Shown here: positions 8,459 to 15,358 of the stretch, one piece after another | Position numbering within the stretch: position 1 is the stretch's first letter | Layout: each line of letters begins with the position of its first letter | Source: an uncultured Paraprevotella sp. | GTDB taxonomy: Bacteria > Bacteroidota > Bacteroidia > Bacteroidales > Bacteroidaceae | DNA: 27,597 bases | Assembly: GCA_910584955.1 (NCBI GenBank) | Contig: CAJUDC010000015.1 | Location: forward strand, 1-27,597 | Direction: 5' to 3' | Made by a program: the position numbers and the translations under genes | Notes under the pieces: generated by a model | Told to the model about the DNA's origin: nothing | Database searches by the model: none | Seen by the model: only the letters and a program-made list of their open reading frames with translations

Positions 8459-8466
8459 CAAAAGTA
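8459..8466 (-). promoter_or_regulatory. -7 element of the folP-cdaA-protease operon
   Basis: TACTTTTG on the minus strand matches TAnnTTTG and continues TACTTTTGCGCC, close to the pta box TACTTTTGCAC. The predicted start near 8452 leaves about a 20-nt leader before the ATG at 8430. The element therefore helps decide the folP start codon. Confidence 0.6.
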
Positions 8467-8510
8467 CATAGAATAATTGGCTTTTCACGTATTTTTTCTT
8501 CATTTTCCTC

Positions 8511-8518
8511 TATCTTTG
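8511..8518 (+). promoter_or_regulatory. -7 element of murF
   Basis: TATCTTTG matches the TAnnTTTG consensus exactly, 22 bp before the murF ATG. The preceding 25 bp are T-rich (CTTTTCACG, TTTTTTCTTC) without an exact -33 TTTG. Confidence 0.6.
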
Positions 8519-8540
8519 TACCGTTAAAACGAACACGATT

Positions 8541-9842
8541 ATGGAAATAGAAACGCTCTATGAAATCTATAAGGAGCATCCGGTAATTACAACCGACAGC
8601 CGCGATTGTCCGACCGGCTCCGTGTTTTTTGCGCTTAAGGGAGCTTCGTTCAACGGCAACGCCTTTGCAGCGCGCGCCCTGGAGCAGGGATGTGCCTGCG
8701 CTGTGGTGGACGAGGCGGCGTATGCCGTAGCGGGCGACGACCGGTATGTGTTGGTGCCCGACGCACTGCAAGCCTTGCAGCAACTGGCCGCCCTGCACCG
8801 CAACCGACTGCATCTGCCTGTGGTGCAGGTGACGGGCACGAACGGGAAGACCACCACCAAGGAACTGATTGCCGCTGTGTTGGGCAGCCGTTTCCGGGTG
8901 CTCTATACCCGAGGCAACCTCAACAATCATATCGGTGTGCCCTTGACGTTGCTGCGCCTCACACCGGAACACGATATAGCTGTGATCGAGACCGGAGCCA
9001 ATCATCCCGGCGAGATCGCTTTCCTGTCGCGGATCGTCAATCCCGATTTCGGATTGATTACGAACGTAGGGCGCGCGCATCTGGAGGGATTCGGGTCGTT
9101 TGAAGGCGTAAAGCGCACCAAAGGAGAACTCTATGACTATCTCCGCCTGAATGGCGGGACAGCCTTTCTGCATACCGACGATGCCGATCTCTGCGGAATG
9201 GCACAGGGTCTGCCGGTACTGACGTATGGTACGACGGGTGTGGGGCAACCGCCCCGCGTGCAGGGCGAGGCCTTGCCGGACGGCATTTTCCTTACGTTCC
9301 GCTGGCGTTGTTCCGAAGGTCCGTGGCACGAGGTGCGGACGCGCCTTGTGGGCGGTTACAACCTGGCCAATGCGCTGGCGGCTGTGGCGGTGGGACTTCA
9401 TTTCGGGGTGGAACCGCAGCAGATCGACCGGGCGCTGGCGGACTATACGCCGGGCAACAACCGTTCGCAATACCTCGATACGGGACGTAACCATCTGATT
9501 ATCGACGCATATAATGCGAACCCCACCAGCATGAGGGCGGCGCTGGAGAACTTTGCCCGTATGCCCGGTGCGGATAAACGGGCCATTCTGGGCGATATGC
9601 GCGAACTGGGGGCCGACAGTGCCGCAGAGCATCAGCGCATTGTCGATTTGTTGGTAGAGCTGGGGCTGGAGCATGTATGGCTGGTAGGGGAGCGCTTTGC
9701 GGCTACCCGTCATCCTTTCCGTAGTTTCCCGAATGTGGAGGAGGTCAGGCGCGCGTTGCTGTCCGAATCCGTGACGGGGGCTACGCTGTTGATCAAGGGC
9801 AGCAACGGGACAAAGCTCTATACCCTCCCGGATAGTTTGTAA
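8541..9842 (+). CDS. murF: UDP-N-acetylmuramoyl-tripeptide--D-alanyl-D-alanine ligase
   Basis: Cytoplasmic Mur ligase that adds D-Ala-D-Ala to the UDP-MurNAc tripeptide, the last soluble step of peptidoglycan precursor synthesis. The 433 residues follow the three-domain Mur ligase plan: an N-terminal uridine-binding part with TDSRDCPTGSVFFALKG, a central ATPase with VTGTNGKTTTKEL (P-loop at 99-105), NNHIGVPLTLLRL, ETGANHPGEI and NVGRAHLEGFGS, and a C-terminal domain with YNLANALAA, IDAYNANPTSMRAALENF and GDMRELG. It stands alone here rather than in a dcw cluster and is divergent from folP. Length and motifs are ordinary for MurF; MurE would carry a different substrate loop. Confidence 0.96.
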   Translation: MEIETLYEIYKEHPVITTDSRDCPTGSVFFALKGASFNGNAFAARALEQGCACAVVDEAAYAVAGDDRYVLVPDALQALQQLAALHRNRLHLPVVQVTGTNGKTTTKELIAAVLGSRFRVLYTRGNLNNHIGVPLTLLRLTPEHDIAVIETGANHPGEIAFLSRIVNPDFGLITNVGRAHLEGFGSFEGVKRTKGELYDYLRLNGGTAFLHTDDADLCGMAQGLPVLTYGTTGVGQPPRVQGEALPDGIFLTFRWRCSEGPWHEVRTRLVGGYNLANALAAVAVGLHFGVEPQQIDRALADYTPGNNRSQYLDTGRNHLIIDAYNANPTSMRAALENFARMPGADKRAILGDMRELGADSAAEHQRIVDLLVELGLEHVWLVGERFAATRHPFRSFPNVEEVRRALLSESVTGATLLIKGSNGTKLYTLPDSL

Positions 9843-9886
9843 GGCGGCGTTCGGAAAACCGGTTGCCCGGCCCGCAAACTTGTGTT

Positions 9887-9937
9887 CACTCCTTGTTTTT
9901 TACACATCAGGTCATCGTTTGTAAAAAACAAGGAGTG
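9887..9937 (+). terminator. Perfect 18-bp inverted repeat after murF
   Basis: Arms 9887-9904 and 9920-9937 are perfect reverse complements (CACTCCTTGTTTTTTACA) around a 15-nt loop, 45 bp past the murF stop. It probably ends murF transcription. No T-tract follows the stem on either strand, so it is not a textbook intrinsic terminator and could act as an mRNA 3'-end stabiliser instead. Confidence 0.5.
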
Positions 9938-10040
9938 ATGTGTATATATCAAACTGCGATCACAGTTGTTTATTTCGGTCGGATAAGATTACGACGCAGA
10001 AAAGAACCTGTTTCGCAGCAGGGAGGTTATTTTAAGGGAC

Positions 10041-10075
10041 GAAAAACGCCGTATCCCAACGGATGGGACACGGCG
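10041..10075 (-). terminator. Terminator of the LRR lipoprotein gene
   Basis: Arms 10047-10058 and 10064-10075 make a 12-bp stem with a 5-nt loop. The only plus-strand mismatch is a G-U wobble on the minus strand, and the minus-strand stem is followed by TTTTTC. It lies 30 bp past the stop of the lipoprotein gene. Confidence 0.85.
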
Positions 10076-10104
10076 TCGATAAAGTTGTCAAACGAGGGTT
10101 CGTA

Positions 10105-11076
10105 TTACTTCTGAATACCCATTGCGTCGTACAGACCCGATTCGCTCAGCGGCAGTATTTCTTTGAAGCCTTTCCAGGAAGCGCGGCTGCGGTAGTCTTC
10201 CACTTGTGCATCGGGCACGTAAACGGTGCATTCCTTGTTCGGGAAACCGGCGATGGGGTTTGCCTTGGGGAAGTTGTAGGGCTCCAGTGAGAGGATGTAT
10301 AACTTCTTCAGGTTTTTGCTTTCGCGGAAAGTCTCGAAGATGTTGTAGCGCAACGCCTGGGGGATGGCCAGCTCTTCCACGTTGGTGCAGCCCCGGAAGG
10401 CGGAGGTGTCTACTTTCTGCACCGTTGCCGGCAGAAGCACTTGTTTCAGGCTGGTGCAGCCGGCGAAGGCACGGTCGTAAACCAGTTCAAGCGCCGGAGT
10501 GAAGGTGATGCCGGTAAGGCTGCTTGCTCCTTCGAAAGCCGAAATACCGATGCAGTAGCACTTCTCGGGCAGCACAATCTGTTTCAGGCTCGGGCAGTTC
10601 TGGAACGACTGGTCGCAGATGATCTTGAGACCGGTGGGGAAAGTGACGCTTTCCAGCGCCGGACAGTCGGCAAAGCCTTTTACGTCTACCGATTGCAGAC
10701 CTGTGGGAAGGATCACGTCGGTCAGGTTCGGACATTTGCTGAAAGCCTCGGTACGCACAACCTTGATCTTCTCCGGTATGCGGATGCGTGTCAGTTCCGC
10801 ATTGCCGGCAAAGGCGTTGGCGGCGATTTCCGTGCCTTTCACCTTCAGTTCTTCAAAGCCCTCGGGCAGTTCGGTGCCCGCTCCTTTTTTGTCGGCGTCG
10901 CCCGATTTCCCGGAGGTGCACGATGCCAGTCCGTAGGACATACCGCCCAGACAAAGGGCCACGGCCAGTGTTTTCGACGCCCATGCGCCCAAAGCGCTGC
11001 GACGGATTCCCTGATTCTTCAAATGGTTTTCTTTGTTCGTTCTCATACTAAATTGATTAGAAAATTGGTTCTTCAT
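10105..11076 (-). CDS. BspA-like leucine-rich repeat lipoprotein
   Basis: A 323-residue predicted lipoprotein. The N terminus is long and charged (about 34 residues), then a hydrophobic segment leads to a lipobox LASC with Cys53. Residues about 70-265 contain roughly seven LRR_5 (BspA/Treponema type) repeats of the pattern LxxIxLPxxxxxIxxxAFxxCxxL, for example SVDVKGFADCPALESVTFP. The C terminus has ECTVYVPDAQVEDYRSRASW, a closing element common in BspA-like proteins. Such surface repeats often mediate adhesion, but no partner can be inferred. Start at 11076 was chosen because it is the longest; the ATG at 11046 would shorten the n-region and is nearly as good, since neither has a clear ribosome-binding site. 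It is a single-gene unit, related in repeat type to the C10 protease. Confidence 0.85.
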   Translation of the reverse strand: MKNQFSNQFSMRTNKENHLKNQGIRRSALGAWASKTLAVALCLGGMSYGLASCTSGKSGDADKKGAGTELPEGFEELKVKGTEIAANAFAGNAELTRIRIPEKIKVVRTEAFSKCPNLTDVILPTGLQSVDVKGFADCPALESVTFPTGLKIICDQSFQNCPSLKQIVLPEKCYCIGISAFEGASSLTGITFTPALELVYDRAFAGCTSLKQVLLPATVQKVDTSAFRGCTNVEELAIPQALRYNIFETFRESKNLKKLYILSLEPYNFPKANPIAGFPNKECTVYVPDAQVEDYRSRASWKGFKEILPLSESGLYDAMGIQK

Positions 11077-11228
11077 GTTGTTATCGGAAGATAAAGGTAT
11101 CGAAAATATTTGCTTATGGTGTACGTGCCTTTAAAAATTACGGTTCTTTAACGCTTGTGAGGGTGCCGGCAAGGGGGCGTCGTGGCGGTGGTACAGGGAG
11201 TGAAGAGGGGCGGGAATGGAAATATAAG

Positions 11229-11277
11229 ACGTCGGTGGCGGCAAAAGACCCATCCCGTCTTTTGCCGCCACCGACGT
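11229..11277 (-). terminator. Long perfect hairpin downstream of the flavodiiron gene
   Basis: Arms 11229-11249 and 11257-11277 are perfect 21-bp reverse complements with a 7-nt loop (CCATCCC), 34 bp after the stop at 11311. On the minus strand the stem is followed by CTTATATTTCC, only weakly T-rich. It most likely ends the fprA transcript. Confidence 0.65.
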
Positions 11278-11310
11278 ATATGTTTTCACGGCTGTTTGCC
11301 GTAACGTTTT

Positions 11311-12477
11311 TTATTGGGCCAGGACAGCGTCTGCCAGCTGTTCCATGCACGGAATGTCGGCTGCTTTCATCCGGCTGCGTATGGTTACCAGCGGTTCGGC
11401 GATGTCGATGCACTTCATGGTTTCCAGCATACCACGCATGACGCGACCGGCTGTGGGAGCCCACGATCCGTTCTCGATGATGCCTACGCGGCGTTTCTGA
11501 TAGCCTTTGATTTGCAGATGGTGCAGGAAGTCGTGCATCACCGGAAACACACCGGCGTCGTAGGAAGCGGCGGCCACCACAAGGGCGCTGTATCGGAACG
11601 CGTCTTCGATGGCTTCGGCCATGTCGCACCGGCTCAGATCGGTGAGAACCACTTTCTTGGCGCCTTTCTTCTCCAGAATCTCGGCCATTTTTCGGGCCGC
11701 TTCCGCTGTGCCGCCGTGGATGGAAGCGTAGGCAACGAGCACCCCTTCGTCTTCCGGTTCGTAGCGGCTCCACACATCGTACAGATGAAGGTAGGGGGCC
11801 AATACGCCCGTCAGTATCGGGCCGTGCAGCGGGCAGATGACGGCAATGTCCAGGGCGCCGGCTTTTTTCAGTAGCGACTGTACCTGTGCGCCGTATTTGC
11901 CGCAGATGTTGATGTAGTAGCGACGGGCCTCGCACGTCCAGCTTCCGCCTTTGCTCAGGGCGCCGAACTTACCGAAGGCATCGGCCGAGAACAGCACTTT
12001 CTCGCTACTCTCGTAGCTGACCATTACTTCCGGCCAGTGCACCATCGGGGCCATGATGAAATGGAGCGTATGACTGCCCAGTTCCAGGGTGTCGCCCTCT
12101 TTGACCGCTTGTGTGCGACCGCCGAAATCCGTACCGTCGAAAAAGCAGGGGAGCATCTGCACCGCCTTGGTGCTGGCCACCAGTTGCAGTTCGGGGTATT
12201 TGCTCATGACGGCAGCTATGTTTCCGGCATGGTCCGGTTCCATGTGCTGCACCACCAGGTAATGAGGGGTTCGCCCCGCCAGTGTCTGTTCCAGATTTTT
12301 CATCCATTCCTCGCCTTTACGGACGTCTACGGTGTCCATGATGGCGATCTTATCATCCATGATGACGTAAGAATTATACGAGATACCGTCGGGCACTATA
12401 TACTGACTCTCAAACAGGTCAATGTCCAGATCGTCCGTTCCGATGTACTTGATTGAAGGTGTGATTTCGATCTTCAT
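11311..12477 (-). CDS. fprA: Flavodiiron protein (A-type flavoprotein)
   Basis: Cytoplasmic oxygen and/or nitric oxide reductase that protects anaerobes. The 388-residue protein has an N-terminal metallo-beta-lactamase-like domain with the di-iron ligands in HMEPDH (His78, Glu80, Asp82, His83), VHWPE (His147), SADAFG (Asp166) and CPLHGP (His218). A flavodoxin domain follows from about residue 246 (VLVAYASIHGGTAEAA; VVAAASYDAGVFP). There is no rubredoxin extension, so an external donor is needed. The ATG at 12477 (MKIEITPSIKYIG) is the family start; an upstream in-frame ATG at 12546 adds 23 unrelated residues. A near-consensus -7 box lies at 12516-12523. Sequence alone does not separate O2 from NO preference. 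Confidence 0.94.
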   Translation of the reverse strand: MKIEITPSIKYIGTDDLDIDLFESQYIVPDGISYNSYVIMDDKIAIMDTVDVRKGEEWMKNLEQTLAGRTPHYLVVQHMEPDHAGNIAAVMSKYPELQLVASTKAVQMLPCFFDGTDFGGRTQAVKEGDTLELGSHTLHFIMAPMVHWPEVMVSYESSEKVLFSADAFGKFGALSKGGSWTCEARRYYINICGKYGAQVQSLLKKAGALDIAVICPLHGPILTGVLAPYLHLYDVWSRYEPEDEGVLVAYASIHGGTAEAARKMAEILEKKGAKKVVLTDLSRCDMAEAIEDAFRYSALVVAAASYDAGVFPVMHDFLHHLQIKGYQKRRVGIIENGSWAPTAGRVMRGMLETMKCIDIAEPLVTIRSRMKAADIPCMEQLADAVLAQ

Positions 12478-12515
12478 GATTAGGTTATGCTGATTGTATA
12501 ATGATTTTCCGACTG

Positions 12516-12523
12516 CAAATATC
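12516..12523 (-). promoter_or_regulatory. Candidate -7 element of fprA
   Basis: GATATTTG on the minus strand matches TAnnTTTG at all but the first base. It predicts a leader of about 30 nt before the fprA ATG and sits in the 77-bp gap after the J-protein stop, so fprA can be transcribed independently. Confidence 0.4.
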
Positions 12524-12554
12524 GGATTTATTCCCGGATTGTGCAACAGAATGC

Positions 12555-13232
12555 CTACCCGAGTTTCATTTGGTTCAGCAGTTCTTTCTGCCGGTCGGAC
12601 AGGGAAACGGGCAGTTTGACGTTGTACGTCAGAATCAGGTTCCCTCGCGAGCCGTCGGCTCCGGGAGCGCCCTTTCCTTTCAGTCTCACCTTGCTGCCCG
12701 GTTGGGTACCCGGTTTGATTTTCAGTTTGAGCTTTTCCTGCGTAGTCTGTACGATGACCTCTCCGCCCAGCAATGCTGTGTACATGTCGATGTCAATGCT
12801 GCACTCCTGTTCTGCGGGCGGAGCGGGTGAGAATCCGCCGAAGCCGCGTTGCGGGCGTGTGCGTCGGCCTCCTCCGAACAGTTGCTCGAAGAAATCCGAA
12901 AAGCCGCCTCCTCCGCTGAACTGGCTGAAGTCGAACCCGTCGAATCCTCCGAACCCGCCTTCCGGTCCGGTTCCGCCGTTGCCGCCGACCGGGCCGAATC
13001 CGCCCATGCTCTTCCAGTGCTCGCCGTATTGGTCGTACTTGGCCCTTTTCTCGGGGTCGTTCAGCACGTCGTAGGCTTCGTTCAGTGCCTGGAACTTGGC
13101 TTTGGCTTTAGGATCGTTCGGGTGCAGGTCGGGATGAAACTGTTTGGCCCGTTTCTTGTAAGCCGATTTGATGTCCTTTTGGGGCGTATCCTTGGCGATG
13201 CCCATTATTTTGTAGTAATCTATGAATGCCAT
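12555..13232 (-). CDS. Short J-domain co-chaperone (CbpA-like, single C-terminal domain)
   Basis: Partner of a DnaK-type chaperone. The 225-residue protein starts with a J domain (1-70) containing QFHPDLHPND (HPD at 33-35), then a long Gly/Phe-rich linker (about 80-145; GGFGGFDGFDFSQFSGGGGF), and one C-terminal substrate-binding domain with GGEVIVQT, IKPGTQPGSKVRLKGKG and NVKLPVSLSDRQKELL. There is no zinc finger, and one of the two C-terminal beta domains of CbpA (about 306 residues) is missing; what remains looks like domain II. The ATG at 13232 has a strong ribosome-binding site (AAAGGAGATCAACAA), unusual in this window, and rules out the in-frame ATG at 13265. No MerR-type CbpM modulator gene is adjacent. 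Confidence 0.92.
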   Translation of the reverse strand: MAFIDYYKIMGIAKDTPQKDIKSAYKKRAKQFHPDLHPNDPKAKAKFQALNEAYDVLNDPEKRAKYDQYGEHWKSMGGFGPVGGNGGTGPEGGFGGFDGFDFSQFSGGGGFSDFFEQLFGGGRRTRPQRGFGGFSPAPPAEQECSIDIDMYTALLGGEVIVQTTQEKLKLKIKPGTQPGSKVRLKGKGAPGADGSRGNLILTYNVKLPVSLSDRQKELLNQMKLG

Positions 13233-13262
13233 TTGTTGATCTCCTTTCTGCCTTTTCTTCAA

Positions 13263-13298
13263 CAAATAAGATGCCAGTCAGTTGAATTTCTGTCAGAG
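13263..13298 (-). promoter_or_regulatory. Possible promoter/operator region of the J-protein gene
   Basis: The minus strand holds CTGACAGAAATTCAACTGAC followed by TGGCATCTTATTTG. CTGAC occurs twice, 16 bp apart. The TTATTTG part resembles a -7 box with a shortened spacer. The region overlaps the promoter of the divergent nucleotidase gene. It might be a stress-responsive promoter, but no known operator was recognised. Confidence 0.3.
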
Positions 13299-13312
13299 AA
13301 GTGCTATTTTTG
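13281..13312 (+). promoter_or_regulatory. Promoter of the 5'-nucleotidase gene
   Basis: TATTTTTG at 13305-13312 matches TAnnTTTG exactly, and GTTG at 13281-13284 resembles the -33 TTTG with a 20-bp spacer, within the Bacteroides norm. The predicted leader is about 80 nt. Confidence 0.6.
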
Positions 13313-13397
13313 TGCATTTATGGTCCGTTTTTCGGCTGGAGGGAGCGGATAACGCCCGCAGCAGGAATAGGACAAGGGAAGACCGAAACAGGAAAAG

Positions 13398-15092
13398 ATG
13401 GAAACAGCGATAAGAAACGTACGATTGAAATGGGTGCATACGAGCGATGTGCACGGGCGTCTGCTGGCACGGGAACCGGCGGGGGAAGGACCGGCGACCG
13501 GCGGGATGGCCCGCATCGGGGCGTATGTGGAGGCTTGCCGGAGAGAGGCGCCGGACGGTCTGGTTCTGACCGACGGAGGCGATATGCTACAGGGCCGGCC
13601 CGAGGCGTACTATGCCAGTCATGTCGACAGGAGCGGGACACACTGGATGGCCGATGTCATGAACCGGATGCGCTACGATGCAGCCTGCATCGGCAACCAC
13701 GACCTGGAGGAGGGGCATGCCGTTTACGACCGCTGGGTGGCCCAGTGCCGTTTTCCCGTGCTGGGCGCCAATGTGGTACGTGACCCCGGCGACACACCCT
13801 ATTTCCGGCCTTATGTGATGTTGGAGCGATGCGGTGTGCGCATCGCCGTGCTGGGCTTGCTCACGCCTGTCGTACCCTATTGGCAACCGGAAACGGCTTG
13901 GAAGGGGATGCGGTTCGAGGAACTGACGGCTTGTGCCCGTCGTTGGGTGGAGCGGATCCGGCGCGAAGAACGTCCCCATCTGATGGTGGCGCTGCTTCAT
14001 TCCGGGAAGGAAGGCGGAATGGTCACGCCGTACGGACGGGAGAATGCGGCCCGGCAAGTGGCGCGCGAGGTAGAGGGGTTGGATATGGTATGCTACGGAC
14101 ACGATCATCTGCCGGATGTGGAGACGGTGGACGGACCGCATGGAAACCGGGTGCTGTGCATGGCCCCGGCTCCGCATGGACAGGCTGTTTGCGAAGCCGA
14201 TATGGAACTGGTGTTGCAGGGCGACTGCCTGACGGAAAAGCATTTGTCCGGTCGGATTGTGCGTGTGGACGAAAAGGGCGGTGAAGCCGGCGACGGAGAT
14301 TTTGAAACCGTTTATGCCGATCGTATCGCCGCTTTGAAGCAATATGTGGATAGTCCGCTGGGGCGTTTCGAACAACCGATGCGATGCCGTGACGCCTTTT
14401 TCGGGCCGTCGGTTTTCATCGACTGGCTCCATCGGGTGCAGCTTCGGGCTGTCGGGGCGCAACTGTCGCTGGCCGCTCCGCCGGCGTTGGACGCCGGGAT
14501 GGAGCGGGGAGTGGTTCGTGTGGGCGATTTGTTTCGCCTGTATAAATACGAAGACCGCTTGTGCGTGCTTCGGTTGTCCGGCCGTGAGATGAGGGGGATA
14601 TTGGAAATGAGTTACGGCATGTGGATCAGGCAGATGCGCGGACCGCAAGAGGAGTTGATGCGGTTGGGCGACGTGTCCGACGGCGGGAGGGGAAAGCGTT
14701 TCGTTCATCCGGTGTTCGATTTCGATACGGCGGCGGGCATTCTCTACACGGTAGACGTCACCCGTGCGCCGGGCGAGCGGGTGCATATCCGGTCGTTGGC
14801 TTCGGGCGAACCTTTCGAGCCGGAACGGATGTATACGGTGGCCGTCAATTCGCACCGGGCTTGCGGAGGAGGGGAACTACTGACGCGGGGAGCCGGCATT
14901 CCGCAGGGTGAACTGGCCGGGCGCGTGGTGCGTTTTACGGGAACTTCCTTACGCGAACTGCTCATGGCGACCGTTCGGGACGAAGGTCGGGTGGCCGTGG
15001 AGCCGTTGCATCATTGGCGCTTTGTGCCGGAAGAGTGGGCGCAACCGGCTTGCCGGCGCGACCGCAAGGCCCTTTTCGGGAATGAAACATAG
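13398..15092 (+). CDS. 5'-nucleotidase/UDP-sugar hydrolase-type metallophosphoesterase
   Basis: A 564-residue two-domain phosphoesterase of the UshA/CpdB class. The N-terminal calcineurin-like domain has the dimetal motifs TSDVHG (Asp17, His19), GGD (Asp62), GNHD (Asn100-His101-Asp102), HSGKE (His201) and YGHDHLPD (His235, His237). The C-terminal 5'-nucleotidase domain (about 310-540) has RVGDLFRLYKYEDRLCVLRLSG and the substrate loop SHRACGGGELL in place of the usual GGDGF-like sequence. Family members dephosphorylate nucleotides, usually outside the cytoplasm. Here the protein starts METAIRNVRLKWVHTSD with no signal peptide, and the upstream in-frame codons reach a stop, so it is probably cytoplasmic. 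The exact substrate is unknown. It is a single-gene unit divergent from the J-protein gene. Confidence 0.9.
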   Translation: METAIRNVRLKWVHTSDVHGRLLAREPAGEGPATGGMARIGAYVEACRREAPDGLVLTDGGDMLQGRPEAYYASHVDRSGTHWMADVMNRMRYDAACIGNHDLEEGHAVYDRWVAQCRFPVLGANVVRDPGDTPYFRPYVMLERCGVRIAVLGLLTPVVPYWQPETAWKGMRFEELTACARRWVERIRREERPHLMVALLHSGKEGGMVTPYGRENAARQVAREVEGLDMVCYGHDHLPDVETVDGPHGNRVLCMAPAPHGQAVCEADMELVLQGDCLTEKHLSGRIVRVDEKGGEAGDGDFETVYADRIAALKQYVDSPLGRFEQPMRCRDAFFGPSVFIDWLHRVQLRAVGAQLSLAAPPALDAGMERGVVRVGDLFRLYKYEDRLCVLRLSGREMRGILEMSYGMWIRQMRGPQEELMRLGDVSDGGRGKRFVHPVFDFDTAAGILYTVDVTRAPGERVHIRSLASGEPFEPERMYTVAVNSHRACGGGELLTRGAGIPQGELAGRVVRFTGTSLRELLMATVRDEGRVAVEPLHHWRFVPEEWAQPACRRDRKALFGNET

Positions 15093-15169
15093 AACGGATG
15101 TATTTCTCGTATCCTGTAAATGATTGATAATAAGAATGTAAGTAAGCATGTAGACGGCGCGAAAACGGG

Positions 15170-15238
15170 GTGCGCACGACGTTAAAACGTGGCGAGCATC
15201 CCGTTGAATTGTGGCGAGCATCCCGATAAACTGTGCCC
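15170..15238. repeat. Short tandem repeat, 22-bp period
   Basis: GTGGCGAGCATCCCG occurs at 15189-15203 and again at 15211-15225, defining two adjacent 22-bp units that differ only in the last 7 bp. Degenerate units starting GTG flank them at 15170 and 15233. An inverted pair AAAACGTGGC (15184-15193) and GCCACGTTTT (about 15242-15251) brackets the array. It lies in the 266-bp space between convergent genes; no function is evident. Confidence 0.6.
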
Positions 15239-15265
15239 TAGGCCACGTTTTTGCGGTTTTCTCAG

Positions 15266-15315
15266 GTGTTTTTAAAACAATCCTCCCGCCCGTTTTTGAG
15301 GAAACGGACGGGAGG
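15266..15315 (-). terminator. Terminator of the efflux operon
   Basis: Arms 15282-15295 and 15302-15315 form a 14-bp GC-rich stem with a 6-nt loop. The single plus-strand mismatch becomes a G-U wobble on the minus strand, where the stem is followed by ATTGTTTTAAAA. It sits 43 bp past the permease stop. Confidence 0.8.
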
Positions 15316-15358
15316 GGATGTGTACCGACCGAAAGCCGGTACGGGACGAACGGAAAAA

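Noticed and set aside
8427..9713. Minus-strand ORF of 428 codons opposite murF
   Set aside because: Entirely antisense to murF, and its N terminus and composition are not protein-like; GC-rich DNA produces such long shadows.
9938..10114. Small plus-strand ORF (58 codons) preceded by AAGGAG
   Set aside because: The AAGGAG is part of the 18-bp inverted repeat and only 2 nt from the ATG; the frame runs through the lipoprotein terminator and into its 3' end. The peptide has no protein-like features.
13587..14855. Minus-strand ORF of 422 codons opposite the 5'-nucleotidase gene
   Set aside because: His/Pro/Arg-rich reverse-frame translation without any motif; the plus-strand frame has all the metal-binding motifs.
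15189..15225. CRISPR-like direct repeats
   Set aside because: Only two good 15-bp copies with a 7-bp gap; spacing and repeat length do not fit CRISPR, and no cas genes are present.
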